Shown here in pieces: positions 17,301 through 24,525 of a stretch of DNA of 64,000 nucleotides. Positions within the stretch are counted from its first letter, which is position 1. Every line of letters begins with the position of its first letter. The stretch lies in the NCBI RefSeq assembly GCF_038066715.1, contig NZ_JBBUKT010000007.1:62001-126000 (forward strand), in the 5' to 3' direction. Origin of the DNA: Luteolibacter sp. Y139 (GTDB lineage: Bacteria; Verrucomicrobiota; Verrucomicrobiia; Verrucomicrobiales; Akkermansiaceae). The position numbers and the translations under genes are program-made. Below the pieces are notes generated by a model. The model was given only the letters and a program-made list of their open reading frames with translations, was not told the DNA's origin and searched no databases.

Positions 17301-18424
17301 TCAGCGAACTGATCCTCAGGGGCAAAGCCGCGGAGTTCGGTGGTGAGATCAAGGCGAACGACAAGTGGATTGCCGTCACGGCTTCGGGTTCATTCGCAGG
17401 CTCCAGCCAGAAGTCGACGGGGATCGTGATGGTCTTTGATGCGGTCTCGTTGAAGCCGGTCTTCACGAAGTCGACCAAGGGTGAAGGCTTCGGCTACGCG
17501 ATCGGGTTGAGTCATGACCGGCTGTTCGTTTCCGCGCCGGGTGCGAAATACCAGAAGATGTACAGCGTCGGTTTGATCCGCGCCTATTCGCTGCCGAAGG
17601 GCAAGCAACTTGGCACGATCATGGCGCGGCAGCCGAAGGCGCTGGAAAGCTTCGGTGCGTATCTCGATGCGAGCGATTCGGTGCTGGTGATCGGCGGTGT
17701 CCACGATCCGGTGAGCCTCTCGGCTGCCTTGCAAGTTCACTCATCGGCGAGCCTGGGCTTCCTCGGCTATTATTCCATGCCCGGTGACCCATTCGCTTAC
17801 TCGATCGTCAAAGCTCACGGTGACTGGATCATCGGTTCCGAACAGGCCATGCGCTTTTTCCTCGCGGACAATCCGCGACCGATTGCCAGCCGCGGGATTG
17901 TCGATCCCGGTGGACTCACCTTGCCGTTTCCCTACTTTTCCCGCTCCAATCTGGCTGCCTACGGTGACGCTCTCTACTGGGCTGACTATGCGCCCAAGAT
18001 GCTGGAGATGCCTGAGAAGCCCGCTGCGCCATCGGTGGCGGCCGCTGGCCGGGCTCCGGCGGTCACGGAGCCGGTATCGCCGGATGCGAACGGCGACGGC
18101 GTGGTCAACGAGATCGACATGCTGATCTTCCATCGTGGGGATACCAGCCTGCCAGCCCGTGCGACACTGGAACAAAGGGGAGCAAGCGGTCCGGTCTTTC
18201 GTATCGTGGCCGACGACAAGATTCCCGCGAACCTGGACCTGTGGTTCGAGGTCTCGACCGATCTCAGCCGATGGGAACCTGTCCTCGAATGGCGGCACGA
18301 CGATCGCGGTTGGCGGGATGCGGCGGGTGAGAAACTCACCGCGGGGCCGGATTCCCTGACGGAGTCGGAGATTCGCGCTACTTCGGGCAAGGTCTTCTTC
18401 CGGACGCGCGCGACGAGCCGGTGA
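14318..18424 (+). CDS. Large secreted propeller/Calx-beta/FG-GAP protein
   Basis: 1368 residues. The ATG at 14318 gives the signal peptide (MNRCRMFLRVAAILCLSFLSLRA); an ORF extension of 31 codons upstream is unlikely. Residues about 40-360 look like propeller blades; about 364-457 is a Calx-beta domain (SGSAMEGSDFAPW, EPNEFFEVSI); a second propeller-like region follows (about 470-850). Near 928-1140 are FG-GAP-type repeats (GHALGVSGNKVIVGAPSEKG, GYAIGLSHDRLFVSAPGAKY), as in integrin-type propellers. The C-terminus has one dockerin/EF-hand-like loop (DANGDGVVNEID) and ends with an FEVSTDLSRWEPV strand and FFRTRATSR. It is probably a surface or secreted binding protein of unknown ligand. Confidence 0.82.
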   Translation: MNRCRMFLRVAAILCLSFLSLRADDLGVRFPLETRGGKWAGYEPVDENLNSNLQSILKHGDVIRVGRTQWLALNRKTGVSDLASRPAFPQAQESIACDADSGVFWTRPSGTPTTGPYFVRDWTSGEKLGELTLPTNVYPGYFDAHGMASINGQILYVTDSMGPNPRQATLASLGVSAGEIDVTGCENWLAISYRAPSNYRVVILNRATLQVMGNYVRGGTAVAMRGNLLAWKSGLVVSLFRLPDLTPISGVPVLSPTQYGAVDFRLVENGLWVHQELQTQEGSVFLHYDLSNLPAVRLRERVTPPGVMLPYWTKSVRWVAAEDYLGMIDDAETLWVWNRNVANTSYQPLLDLEASQEGHEGGSAQARLTISDPVSWPVQVTLKARSGSAMEGSDFAPWMQTVTIPAGETSALVDVPVLADTVLEPNEFFEVSIQQVSGALAQNDSAPLVIAGNGYNLEANPQKIAGGKAKWTGVLGSNGRVLVGMIQPEPLTTGVSPGMAIVDMETGNIIANPSGSSWPPNFYKIAFRENLVVVVADSGLVAYRTDTGASVGSWYLSSNSFIGMVDTTKVLVRASFSNGIELRRISDGALLASASLPSDATVAVSQDARDGSPSSIHAYAYGGGILERVKYNRIIEFDRNTLAATERAVWRSSDQDGGDYAKILNVWEDKVFLSVPHGLSVVNRTTGKPVWSRYTATSGLDDFGCVISGNAVALTNLFTGTVESSQTTYFVDLETGCDIERFGPLDLSPEGQWIGANALAYDGGWVLVSRNRSFRVVKTPDRPNVKIVAPAIADNEVTTLRVVPREGFAGTYPVRISEYAEITEDRPVKDRLLGLVPVDLNVDADGVDFTVAATRSAKGSETTFLRAAAPGRETLFSGARGVVVNSHVITIPSSAFTTGGPLRITRARAVAAGEGLLAVGYPLELMPDGIRAGLVDIYDREGGTFLRTIGAPAGAEGKRFGHALGVSGNKVIVGAPSEKGVGRTFAYDGTTGTLISELILRGKAAEFGGEIKANDKWIAVTASGSFAGSSQKSTGIVMVFDAVSLKPVFTKSTKGEGFGYAIGLSHDRLFVSAPGAKYQKMYSVGLIRAYSLPKGKQLGTIMARQPKALESFGAYLDASDSVLVIGGVHDPVSLSAALQVHSSASLGFLGYYSMPGDPFAYSIVKAHGDWIIGSEQAMRFFLADNPRPIASRGIVDPGGLTLPFPYFSRSNLAAYGDALYWADYAPKMLEMPEKPAAPSVAAAGRAPAVTEPVSPDANGDGVVNEIDMLIFHRGDTSLPARATLEQRGASGPVFRIVADDKIPANLDLWFEVSTDLSRWEPVLEWRHDDRGWRDAAGEKLTAGPDSLTESEIRATSGKVFFRTRATSR

Positions 18425-18434
18425 ATGGGCTGGA

Positions 18435-18482
18435 GCGCGCGGAATTTTCCAAGAATTCCGCGCGCCGGTGCGTTTTCACCGG
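18435..18482. repeat. Two adjacent stem-loops between secreted-protein genes
   Basis: GCGCGCGGAATT (18435-18446) pairs perfectly with AATTCCGCGCGC (18454-18465) around a 7-base loop. Immediately after, CCGGTG and CACCGG (18465-18482) form a second stem around CGTTTT. No U-tract follows, so this may be a processing or attenuation structure in front of the next start rather than a simple terminator. Confidence 0.6.
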
Positions 18483-19592
18483 ATGATGAAGTCCCGTCGT
18501 CTTTCTTGGGTGGGGCGGCCGTTGGCTGCCGCGGTGGTTGTTTTCATGGGGAGTCCTGCCATCGCTGCGCCGGATGCCAAGGCGGTGGCTGCGATTGATC
18601 GAGGGCTGGAGTATCTCGGGAAGGAGCAGAAGGAGAATGGCTGCTGGTCCACGGCGGAGTTTCCGGGGATGACCGCGCTGGCATTGCAGGGCTTCCTGCT
18701 CGCGCCGGAGGCGGCCAAGGATCATCCGGAGACGGTGAAGAAGGGGCTCGGCTTTCTCCGGGCCAGCGCCAAGCCGGATGGTGGCATCTACGACAAGGGG
18801 ATGGCGAACTACAATACGTCGATCGCGCTTTCGACGCTGCTGCATGCGGATGACGATGCGGACCTTGCCCGGATCGAGGCGGCGCGGAAGTTTCTCGTGG
18901 GTGCCCAGAAGCACGAGCCCGACAAGGACAAGAAGGCCAATGACGGTGGGTTCGGCTACGAGCCGGAGGGGCGCCGGAGCCGGCCGGACTTGGACAATAC
19001 GGTTTTCGCCGTAGAGTCGCTGGCGCTTTACCGCGACAAGCACAAGGGCGAGGAGCCGATCGGCAAGGAGGACCTCGACTGGCAGGCCGCGATTGATTTC
19101 GTGAGCCGTTGCCAGAACCTGACCGAAACGAATTCCGCCACGTGGGCGAGTGACGAGCCGGCGGAGAAGGGAGGCTTCACCTATACGCCGGATGGCAGCG
19201 GCGAGAATGGCTCCCACAGCTATGGAACGATGACCTATTCGGGGCTGCTGAGCCTGATCCACGCGAAGGTCGGTGCGGATGACAAGCGGGTGAAGGCGGC
19301 GATCGACTGGCTTTCCCGGCGCTACAGCGTCGAGGAGAACCCGGGGCAGGGGAAGCAGGGGCTTTATTACTACTACTTCGTGATGGCGAAGACGCTGACC
19401 ACCGCGAAGATCGACAAGCTGAAGGCGGGCGAGAAGGAGGTGGATTGGCGCACCGAACTCGCGGCGAAGCTGATTTCGCTGCAGCGCGCGGATGGCTCGT
19501 GGGCGAACGAGAATGGCCGCTGGATGGAGCAGGATCCAGTGCTGGCGACCAGCTATGCGGTGATCGCGCTGAGCATGTTGGCGAAGGAGTAG
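18483..19592 (+). CDS. Exported squalene-cyclase/prenyltransferase-fold protein
   Basis: 369 residues from the ATG at 18483 (a GTG 15 bases upstream is possible). A signal peptide (RPLAAAVVVFMGSPAIAA) is followed by alpha/alpha-toroid repeats of the terpene-cyclase/prenyltransferase type. These have paired helices with motifs GLEYLGKEQKENGCW, GLGFLRASAKPDGGIYD, NYNTSIAL, LDNTVFAVESL, YGTMTYSGLLSL and LISLQRADGSWANE, i.e. QxxDGSW-like QW repeats. No DxDD cyclase motif is seen, so it is likely not a triterpene cyclase. Exported proteins of this fold are common in Verrucomicrobiota and Planctomycetota, with unknown roles. It follows the large propeller gene by 58 bases that hold two hairpins. 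Confidence 0.85.
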   Translation: MMKSRRLSWVGRPLAAAVVVFMGSPAIAAPDAKAVAAIDRGLEYLGKEQKENGCWSTAEFPGMTALALQGFLLAPEAAKDHPETVKKGLGFLRASAKPDGGIYDKGMANYNTSIALSTLLHADDDADLARIEAARKFLVGAQKHEPDKDKKANDGGFGYEPEGRRSRPDLDNTVFAVESLALYRDKHKGEEPIGKEDLDWQAAIDFVSRCQNLTETNSATWASDEPAEKGGFTYTPDGSGENGSHSYGTMTYSGLLSLIHAKVGADDKRVKAAIDWLSRRYSVEENPGQGKQGLYYYYFVMAKTLTTAKIDKLKAGEKEVDWRTELAAKLISLQRADGSWANENGRWMEQDPVLATSYAVIALSMLAKE

Positions 19593-19635
19593 GTGGTTCC
19601 TGAAGGTGGGCAGCCCCGAGCCTACGTTTGGCTGA

Positions 19636-20397
19636 TCACTGGAGTGCGTCTTGATCTGAAACTTTGGCTGCGGACCCCAGGAGTCCCAGGATCCCGGGGT
19701 TCTCGCTGACGGTCTCATCGTCGAGGAGATACGTGCCCGTCTCGTCAAAGAGTGACCAGAGGCTGGAGCCACCGAGGAGGTTGCCGATACCGCTGGCTGC
19801 CTCGGAAGGCTGCGGCGCTCCGGCTTCGGAGACCACGAGTTCGATCTTGGTTTCGGCGGTGTTGTTCACCAATTCCGCGTGCAAATCCGGAGTGCTGTGG
19901 AGCACCAGTCCACTGAAGCCAGCGCCTCCGATCGCGCCCTTGTAGTCGATCAGTGTATAGGTGCCTGCTTTGATCCCGCCATTCCCGGCGATCTCGATGA
20001 CGTGGGTATCCACCGCGGTGAGGCCCACCTGAAGGCCGCCGTCCTCGCTCACGGTGACTTGGTCGACGCCTTCCGCGCCGATGCGGAAGGAGGACACTTT
20101 GCCTTCCGCCAACTGCGCCGAAGAGACGGAGCTTTGCTCCTCGGGATGCAAGCAATCCGCCAACGGGGGCAGGATTTCCCGACCCGCTTCGGCGGGTGCT
20201 GCTTCTCCGTTCAGAATCGCCAGCGCCACGGCGAACGGATCGCTTGGCTCTGCCGACGATGCGGGACCTTCCATTGCCGCCGTAGCGGCGGTAGAGGTGC
20301 TGCCGTTCACGGGCGCTTCAGGGGCACTGGGGTCGGCGTAAGCGGTCATTCCCGCAATAGCAGCCCAGCAGGTCATTAAATGTGTGATTTTACTCAT
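19636..20397 (-). CDS. Exported protein resembling an isolated autotransporter-repeat tail
   Basis: 253 residues with a signal peptide (MSKITHLMTCWAAIAGMTAYA) and an Ala/Ser/Pro-rich linker. A conserved core near residues 120-190 contains GGIKAGTYTLIDYKG, GFSGLVL and LVNNTAETKIELVVS, the pattern that normally ends PEP-CTERM/autotransporter beta-strand repeat proteins (compare GGTYTLIDASG in the repeat protein at 24526-28257). Here it stands alone without repeats. A ribosome binding site AAGGTAAG precedes the ATG, and the upstream region is AT-rich. The function is unknown. Confidence 0.72.
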   Translation of the reverse strand: MSKITHLMTCWAAIAGMTAYADPSAPEAPVNGSTSTAATAAMEGPASSAEPSDPFAVALAILNGEAAPAEAGREILPPLADCLHPEEQSSVSSAQLAEGKVSSFRIGAEGVDQVTVSEDGGLQVGLTAVDTHVIEIAGNGGIKAGTYTLIDYKGAIGGAGFSGLVLHSTPDLHAELVNNTAETKIELVVSEAGAPQPSEAASGIGNLLGGSSLWSLFDETGTYLLDDETVSENPGILGLLGSAAKVSDQDALQ

Positions 20398-20570
20398 TTT
20401 CGTGGCAATTCTTACCTTGGGCTTGGCGATTTCATCGCAGCTGGGATGCCATTTGATCGTTAAAAACTCAAAAATTTCAACAAAGGCGCTTCAAGCAAAC
20501 GCGGGAGAGGCTGAAAGGAACACGCTTCGCCCTTGGCGAGCGGCTGTCCGTGCCTACTTTCCCCGCCGCC
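20398..20570. promoter_or_regulatory. Divergent promoter region, AT-rich
   Basis: A 173-base gap between the exported-tail gene (leftward) and the aminotransferase gene (rightward). It includes an AT-rich stretch near 20455-20485 (TTAAAAACTCAAAAATTTC), the most AT-rich part of this neighbourhood and the likeliest promoter core. Exact boxes cannot be assigned. Confidence 0.35.
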
Positions 20571-21641
20571 ATGCCTTCGCCTAAATTGTTCAGCCCCGGC
20601 CCGATCGACGTTTCGCCTGCGACCTTCGCGGCGATGTCCCAGACCATGATCGGTCACCGCGGCTCCGAGTTCGAAGCCCTCTACGCCTCGCTCCAGCCCG
20701 GCCTCCAGGCCATCTTCGGCACCTCCCGCCCGGTTTTCCTCTCCACCTCCTCCGCCTGGGGCGTGATGGAAGGTGCCCTGCGCAACCTGGCTCGCAAGAA
20801 GGTCCTCAGCCTCTGCTGCGGTGCCTTCTCGGACAAGTGGCTCGATGTCGCCAAGAAGTGCGGCTACGAGGCCGATTCCGTGCAGGTCGAGTGGGGCCAG
20901 CAGATCGACCCCGAGGTCGTCCGCGCCAAGCTTTCCGAAGGCGGCTTCGACACCGTCACCTTCATTCACAGCGAGACCTCGACCGGCGTGCTCAATGACC
21001 TAGCCGCGATCTCGAAGGTGGTGAAGTCCTTCCCGGACACGATGCTGATCGTGGACACCGTTTCGTCGCTCTCCACCGTGCCGGTGGACATGGATGCGAA
21101 CGGCATCGACGTGATGCTCGCCGGCGTCCAGAAGGCGCTCGCCCTGCCGCCCGGCCTTTGCGTTTTCGCCGTGTCCGAAGCTGGCATGGAGCGCGTCAAG
21201 GGCACGCCGAACCGCGGCTACTACTTCGACTTCGTGGAGTTCGCCAAGAACGCCGCCGCGAACAACACGCCGTCCACGCCAGCGATCTCGATCCTTTACG
21301 GGCTTCAGTACATCCTCGGCGAGATCGAGAAGGAAGGCTTTGCCAACCGCATCGCCCGCCACGCGAAGACCAACGCGATGATCCACGCGTGGGGTGCCAA
21401 GCGCGGCTTCGAGCACTTCGCGCCGGAAGGCTTCCGCTCCACCGCTCTGACTTGCTTCAAGACGCCCGAGGGCTTCGACCTTTCCGGCTTCATCAAGGCG
21501 CTGAAAACGAAGCACAACTTCCTGATCAACGGCGGCTACGGCAAAATCAAGGGGACCACCTTCCGCATCTCCAACATGGGCAACGAAACCGAAGCCACCA
21601 TGCAGGAGCTGATCGATGCGATGGAGGATGTGCTCGGCTGA
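20571..21641 (+). CDS. Class V aminotransferase (alanine/serine-glyoxylate type)
   Basis: 356 residues of a PLP-dependent class V aminotransferase. The ATG at 20571 is preferred over an upstream in-frame GTG because SPGPIDVSPATFAAM, the family N-terminus, follows at once. Visible are GHRGSEFEALYASL, LSTSSAWGVMEGALRNL (phosphate loop), HSETSTGVLND, DTVSSLSTVPVDMD (Asp for the pyridine nitrogen) and GVQKALALPPGL, where Lys forms the Schiff base. Members are alanine-, serine- or phosphoserine-glyoxylate/2-oxoglutarate aminotransferases. It could serve serine or glycine synthesis, but the substrate cannot be fixed. It stands alone, followed by a terminator. Confidence 0.9.
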   Translation: MPSPKLFSPGPIDVSPATFAAMSQTMIGHRGSEFEALYASLQPGLQAIFGTSRPVFLSTSSAWGVMEGALRNLARKKVLSLCCGAFSDKWLDVAKKCGYEADSVQVEWGQQIDPEVVRAKLSEGGFDTVTFIHSETSTGVLNDLAAISKVVKSFPDTMLIVDTVSSLSTVPVDMDANGIDVMLAGVQKALALPPGLCVFAVSEAGMERVKGTPNRGYYFDFVEFAKNAAANNTPSTPAISILYGLQYILGEIEKEGFANRIARHAKTNAMIHAWGAKRGFEHFAPEGFRSTALTCFKTPEGFDLSGFIKALKTKHNFLINGGYGKIKGTTFRISNMGNETEATMQELIDAMEDVLG

Positions 21642-21670
21642 GGATTCCCGCAGATTTTGAGACTTATCGA

Positions 21671-21706
21671 GGGGCCGGTGCATTCCATGCGCCGCGCCCC
21701 TTTTTT
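21671..21706 (+). terminator. Rho-independent terminator of the aminotransferase gene
   Basis: GGGGCCGGTGCAT pairs with ATGCGCCGCGCCCC with one small bulge, followed by six T (21701-21706). It lies 30 bases after the aminotransferase stop and just before the end of the convergent response-regulator gene. Confidence 0.82.
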
Positions 21707-21717
21707 CGAGCGGAGGT

Positions 21718-22353
21718 TCAAGCGACGCCGCGTGCCCGGGCAAGTGATAGCAGTTCGGCGGTATTGGACGCACCGAACTTCGCCATCACATTCGCGCGGT
21801 GGAATTCCACGGTGCGCAGGCCGATGCCGTAGAAGTCGGCGATCTCGCGGCTGGTCTTGCCGGTGATGATCTGGCTGAGCACTTCCTGTTCGCGGCGTGA
21901 GAGGATCTTTCCCAGCGCTTCCGCCTTGGCTCCTTCACGGCTGATCACCTCGGCAAAGCGCGCCGAGAAGAAGGGACGGCCATCGGCCACTGTGGTCATC
22001 GCCTTCTCCAACAACTCGGGCTGGGTGTCTTTTTCCAAATAGCCTTCCACGCCGCTTTCACGCACGCGAGTCAGGGTGAGGGGATCCATCAGCGAGGAAA
22101 GAATGAGCACCCGCGCTTGGGGGCGGGCCTGACGCGCGACGCGCGCGAACTCCAGCCCATCCATGCCCGGCAGTTGCAGATCCACGATCATTAACTCGGG
22201 GCGAGTGGTGTCGAGCAGCGGCAAGGCGTCCTCCGCTGAGGCCACGGATCCGACGAGTTGGAAGCGGGGATATGGTGCCAGCCAAGTCTCCATGAATGCG
22301 CGGAAGATCCCTTGGTCTTCGACCAAAAGAGTGCGCGTTCGGGGAGGGTTCAC
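21718..22353 (-). CDS. NarL/FixJ-type response regulator
   Basis: 211 residues from a GTG start at 22353, which begins the protein directly before the receiver strand TLLVEDQG; a longer upstream frame would run into the kinase gene. The receiver has phospho-acceptor Asp58 in LMIVDLQLPGMDG, then SSL and a Lys near GYLEKD. The C-terminal LuxR-type helix-turn-helix starts at LSRREQEVL with TSREIADFYGIGLRTVEFHR. It lies 10 bases after the histidine kinase gene, so the two form a two-component operon. Its targets are unknown. Confidence 0.92.
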   Translation of the reverse strand: MNPPRTRTLLVEDQGIFRAFMETWLAPYPRFQLVGSVASAEDALPLLDTTRPELMIVDLQLPGMDGLEFARVARQARPQARVLILSSLMDPLTLTRVRESGVEGYLEKDTQPELLEKAMTTVADGRPFFSARFAEVISREGAKAEALGKILSRREQEVLSQIITGKTSREIADFYGIGLRTVEFHRANVMAKFGASNTAELLSLARARGVA

Positions 22354-22363
22354 GGCCCGGACC

Positions 22364-24382
22364 CTAGTTTTCCGCGCGTGGCAAAGTAAACGAAATCCCG
22401 GTGCCGCCGCCAGCCGGGTCTTCGGCTTCCAATCTGGTGCCGAGCGCCTGGGCAATCTCCAGGCATAGCCGCAGGCCCAGCCCGCTGCGGGAATTCCCGA
22501 GGGGCAGTGGCACGGCCGGATCCCTTAGGCTGGCGATCACGGATTCGGGCAGGCCGGGACCATCGTCTCTCACGCTGATGCGGACCAGGTCCGACGCGGA
22601 GACGCTGACAGTGATCCTGCTGCGTGCCGATTTCACGGCGTTCGAGACCAGATTTCGCACCAAGGTCTGGGCCAGCACTAGATCGGTATGGACGCGTGGT
22701 GCATGCCCGTCTTCATCTAACAAGAGTTCCACGCTGCGTCCCGAAGCGTTGCCGCGGTGAAGGTCCACCATCGGCCGCACCACGCTTCCGGCGGCATGCT
22801 CCGCGAGCCTCACGGTTCCGGCGCGGAGGCGGGTCCAGAGCAGCACGTCTTCCAGCAGGAGCAGGATCGCTTTTCCGGTCTGTGCCACCTCTGTCGCGAA
22901 GTCGGGCCGTGTGGCGGCACCATTTCCTGCGGCTTGTTCCGCGGAGAGGGTCAGTGCTGTCAGGGGACTGCGCAGGTCGTGTCCCAACACGGTGATCATG
23001 CGGTTCTTGTCGGCATCGGCGGCCACCAGTTCGTGAGTGCGCGAGCGGACTTCATGCTCCAGTTCATCGGCATAGGCTTCCTGGATCTGGTGGCGGCGCT
23101 CGGCTTCTTCCATCGCGAGGGCCTGAGCTGCGAGCTTGTCGCGCTGGAGGCGTGCGAAGCGTTCGCCGAGGGCCATCGAGAGCAGCATGATTTCCAGGGC
23201 GGAGCCCAGCATCACCGCGCGGCAGATGGTTTCGATCGGTGCATTCCTCAGCAGCACGACCAGCGGCACCAGACCCGCGAGGAGCAAGCCGGAGAGCAGC
23301 ACGAAGTTCCGTGACTGCCAGCCGACCGAGCGCCACACGACGACGGCGGCTCCCAGGAGCGCGATATGGGCAAGCGCCCCGATCGCCACGATGGCCTGTA
23401 GCCAATCGGCATGGCCGGTGGTCACGGCCAGCAGTGCTGCCACGGGAAGCACGCCAAGCAAGGTGGCAGCACCGCGCACGGTGCGATCCGCGCGTGGTGC
23501 TTGCTCCGGTAGTTCGAGAAGATGGCGCGCGAAAGTCGCAAGGAATGCGCCGCTCAGAGGCAAGGCCATGGCGCCGATGGTCTCCATCCACGGTGAACCC
23601 AGAGGAAGCCCGAGCACCGATACCCCGCTGCGGACTCCGAAGATGTAGAGGATGTAAAAGGCGAGGTAGAGAAGGTAGTAGCCCGTGGTGGGAAAACGCA
23701 GCCGCAGCCACACGATGGAGTGGTAGAGCAGCAAGGCTAACAGCGTGCCGAAGTAGAAGCTTTCCGCGATGAGATCGCGCTGCATCGCCGTGTGGAAGTC
23801 TATCGCGTCCGGCCACCAGCCGGGTTCCAACCAGAGGGCAACGGAATCCTGATAGTGCAGGTAGATCACCCGTGATCCCTGCGGTGGCAAGGTGAGGGGA
23901 AAGGCGGTTTCGCGTCCTTGGATTGCCTTGCTTGCGGGCGATGTCCATTCACCGGAGACCTGGTGCAGCCATCCACCGGGTGTGCCCGCTTTAGGATCGC
24001 GCTCCTTGTCCGCGGGCGAGAAGAGGTCGACGCGGTCGGCGTAGCGAACGAGGTCCGCGAGCACTCCGGCCTGCGGTGATGGATCGGGATTGTGCAGGAT
24101 GATTCTCACCCAAGCGCTGCTAGGACCCCGCTCGCGGATGAAGCCGGGCTTTTTCCACGGTTTCCATGCGCTGTCTGGTAGAGCAGCGATCGCGGCTGGG
24201 TCTGGGTTTGCAGCGGCCACTGTGTCTTCCAGCACTACCACCTCCGCTTGTGGAGAGCCGGCCAGCGGCAGCATGCCCTTGGGGTGTCCCGAGAAGCCGA
24301 GCAAGAGCCAGCCTAACAAGGTCGCTGCAAGCGCCAGCAGGGCGGCCGAAGGTTGCCAGTCGAGTGAGCGCGGGAAGGGCAC
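22364..24382 (-). CDS. 7TMR-DISM sensor histidine kinase
   Basis: 672 residues. One membrane helix (about 13-31) is followed by a periplasmic 7TMR-DISM extracellular domain (about 45-190) with the pattern SSAWVRIILHNPD. A seven-helix membrane block comes next (about 205-395: ESFYFGTLLALLLYHSIVW ... FGVRSGVS). A coiled-coil linker leads to the dimerisation domain with phospho-acceptor His468 in VLGHDLRSPLTAL. The ATPase domain has an N-box (NLVSNAVKSA, about 580) and a G-box (RDDGPGLP, about 605). DISM extracellular domains resemble carbohydrate-binding folds, so a sugar or diffusible small molecule is a reasonable but unproven signal. It is followed by its regulator after 10 bases. Confidence 0.93.
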   Translation of the reverse strand: MPFPRSLDWQPSAALLALAATLLGWLLLGFSGHPKGMLPLAGSPQAEVVVLEDTVAAANPDPAAIAALPDSAWKPWKKPGFIRERGPSSAWVRIILHNPDPSPQAGVLADLVRYADRVDLFSPADKERDPKAGTPGGWLHQVSGEWTSPASKAIQGRETAFPLTLPPQGSRVIYLHYQDSVALWLEPGWWPDAIDFHTAMQRDLIAESFYFGTLLALLLYHSIVWLRLRFPTTGYYLLYLAFYILYIFGVRSGVSVLGLPLGSPWMETIGAMALPLSGAFLATFARHLLELPEQAPRADRTVRGAATLLGVLPVAALLAVTTGHADWLQAIVAIGALAHIALLGAAVVVWRSVGWQSRNFVLLSGLLLAGLVPLVVLLRNAPIETICRAVMLGSALEIMLLSMALGERFARLQRDKLAAQALAMEEAERRHQIQEAYADELEHEVRSRTHELVAADADKNRMITVLGHDLRSPLTALTLSAEQAAGNGAATRPDFATEVAQTGKAILLLLEDVLLWTRLRAGTVRLAEHAAGSVVRPMVDLHRGNASGRSVELLLDEDGHAPRVHTDLVLAQTLVRNLVSNAVKSARSRITVSVSASDLVRISVRDDGPGLPESVIASLRDPAVPLPLGNSRSGLGLRLCLEIAQALGTRLEAEDPAGGGTGISFTLPRAEN

Positions 24383-24433
24383 GGCGGCATTTCGTTAGAG
24401 CGGCCCGGGTGAGGCAAGCCTCCGTGGAACGGA

Positions 24434-24451
24434 CCCCGTAGTAGTACGGGG
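24434..24451. terminator. Short hairpin upstream of the repeat-protein gene
   Basis: CCCCGTA (24434-24440) pairs with TACGGGG (24445-24451), followed by TTT. It lies between the divergent kinase and repeat-protein genes, so it may shape the leader of the repeat-protein transcript rather than end a gene. Confidence 0.4.
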
Positions 24452-24525
24452 TTTGCCGGGTTGTCGCGAGGCTTCGGAGTTATTGAATGATAGGGCCTCT
24501 TTAGCTCCTCACTCCCTCTCCAACC

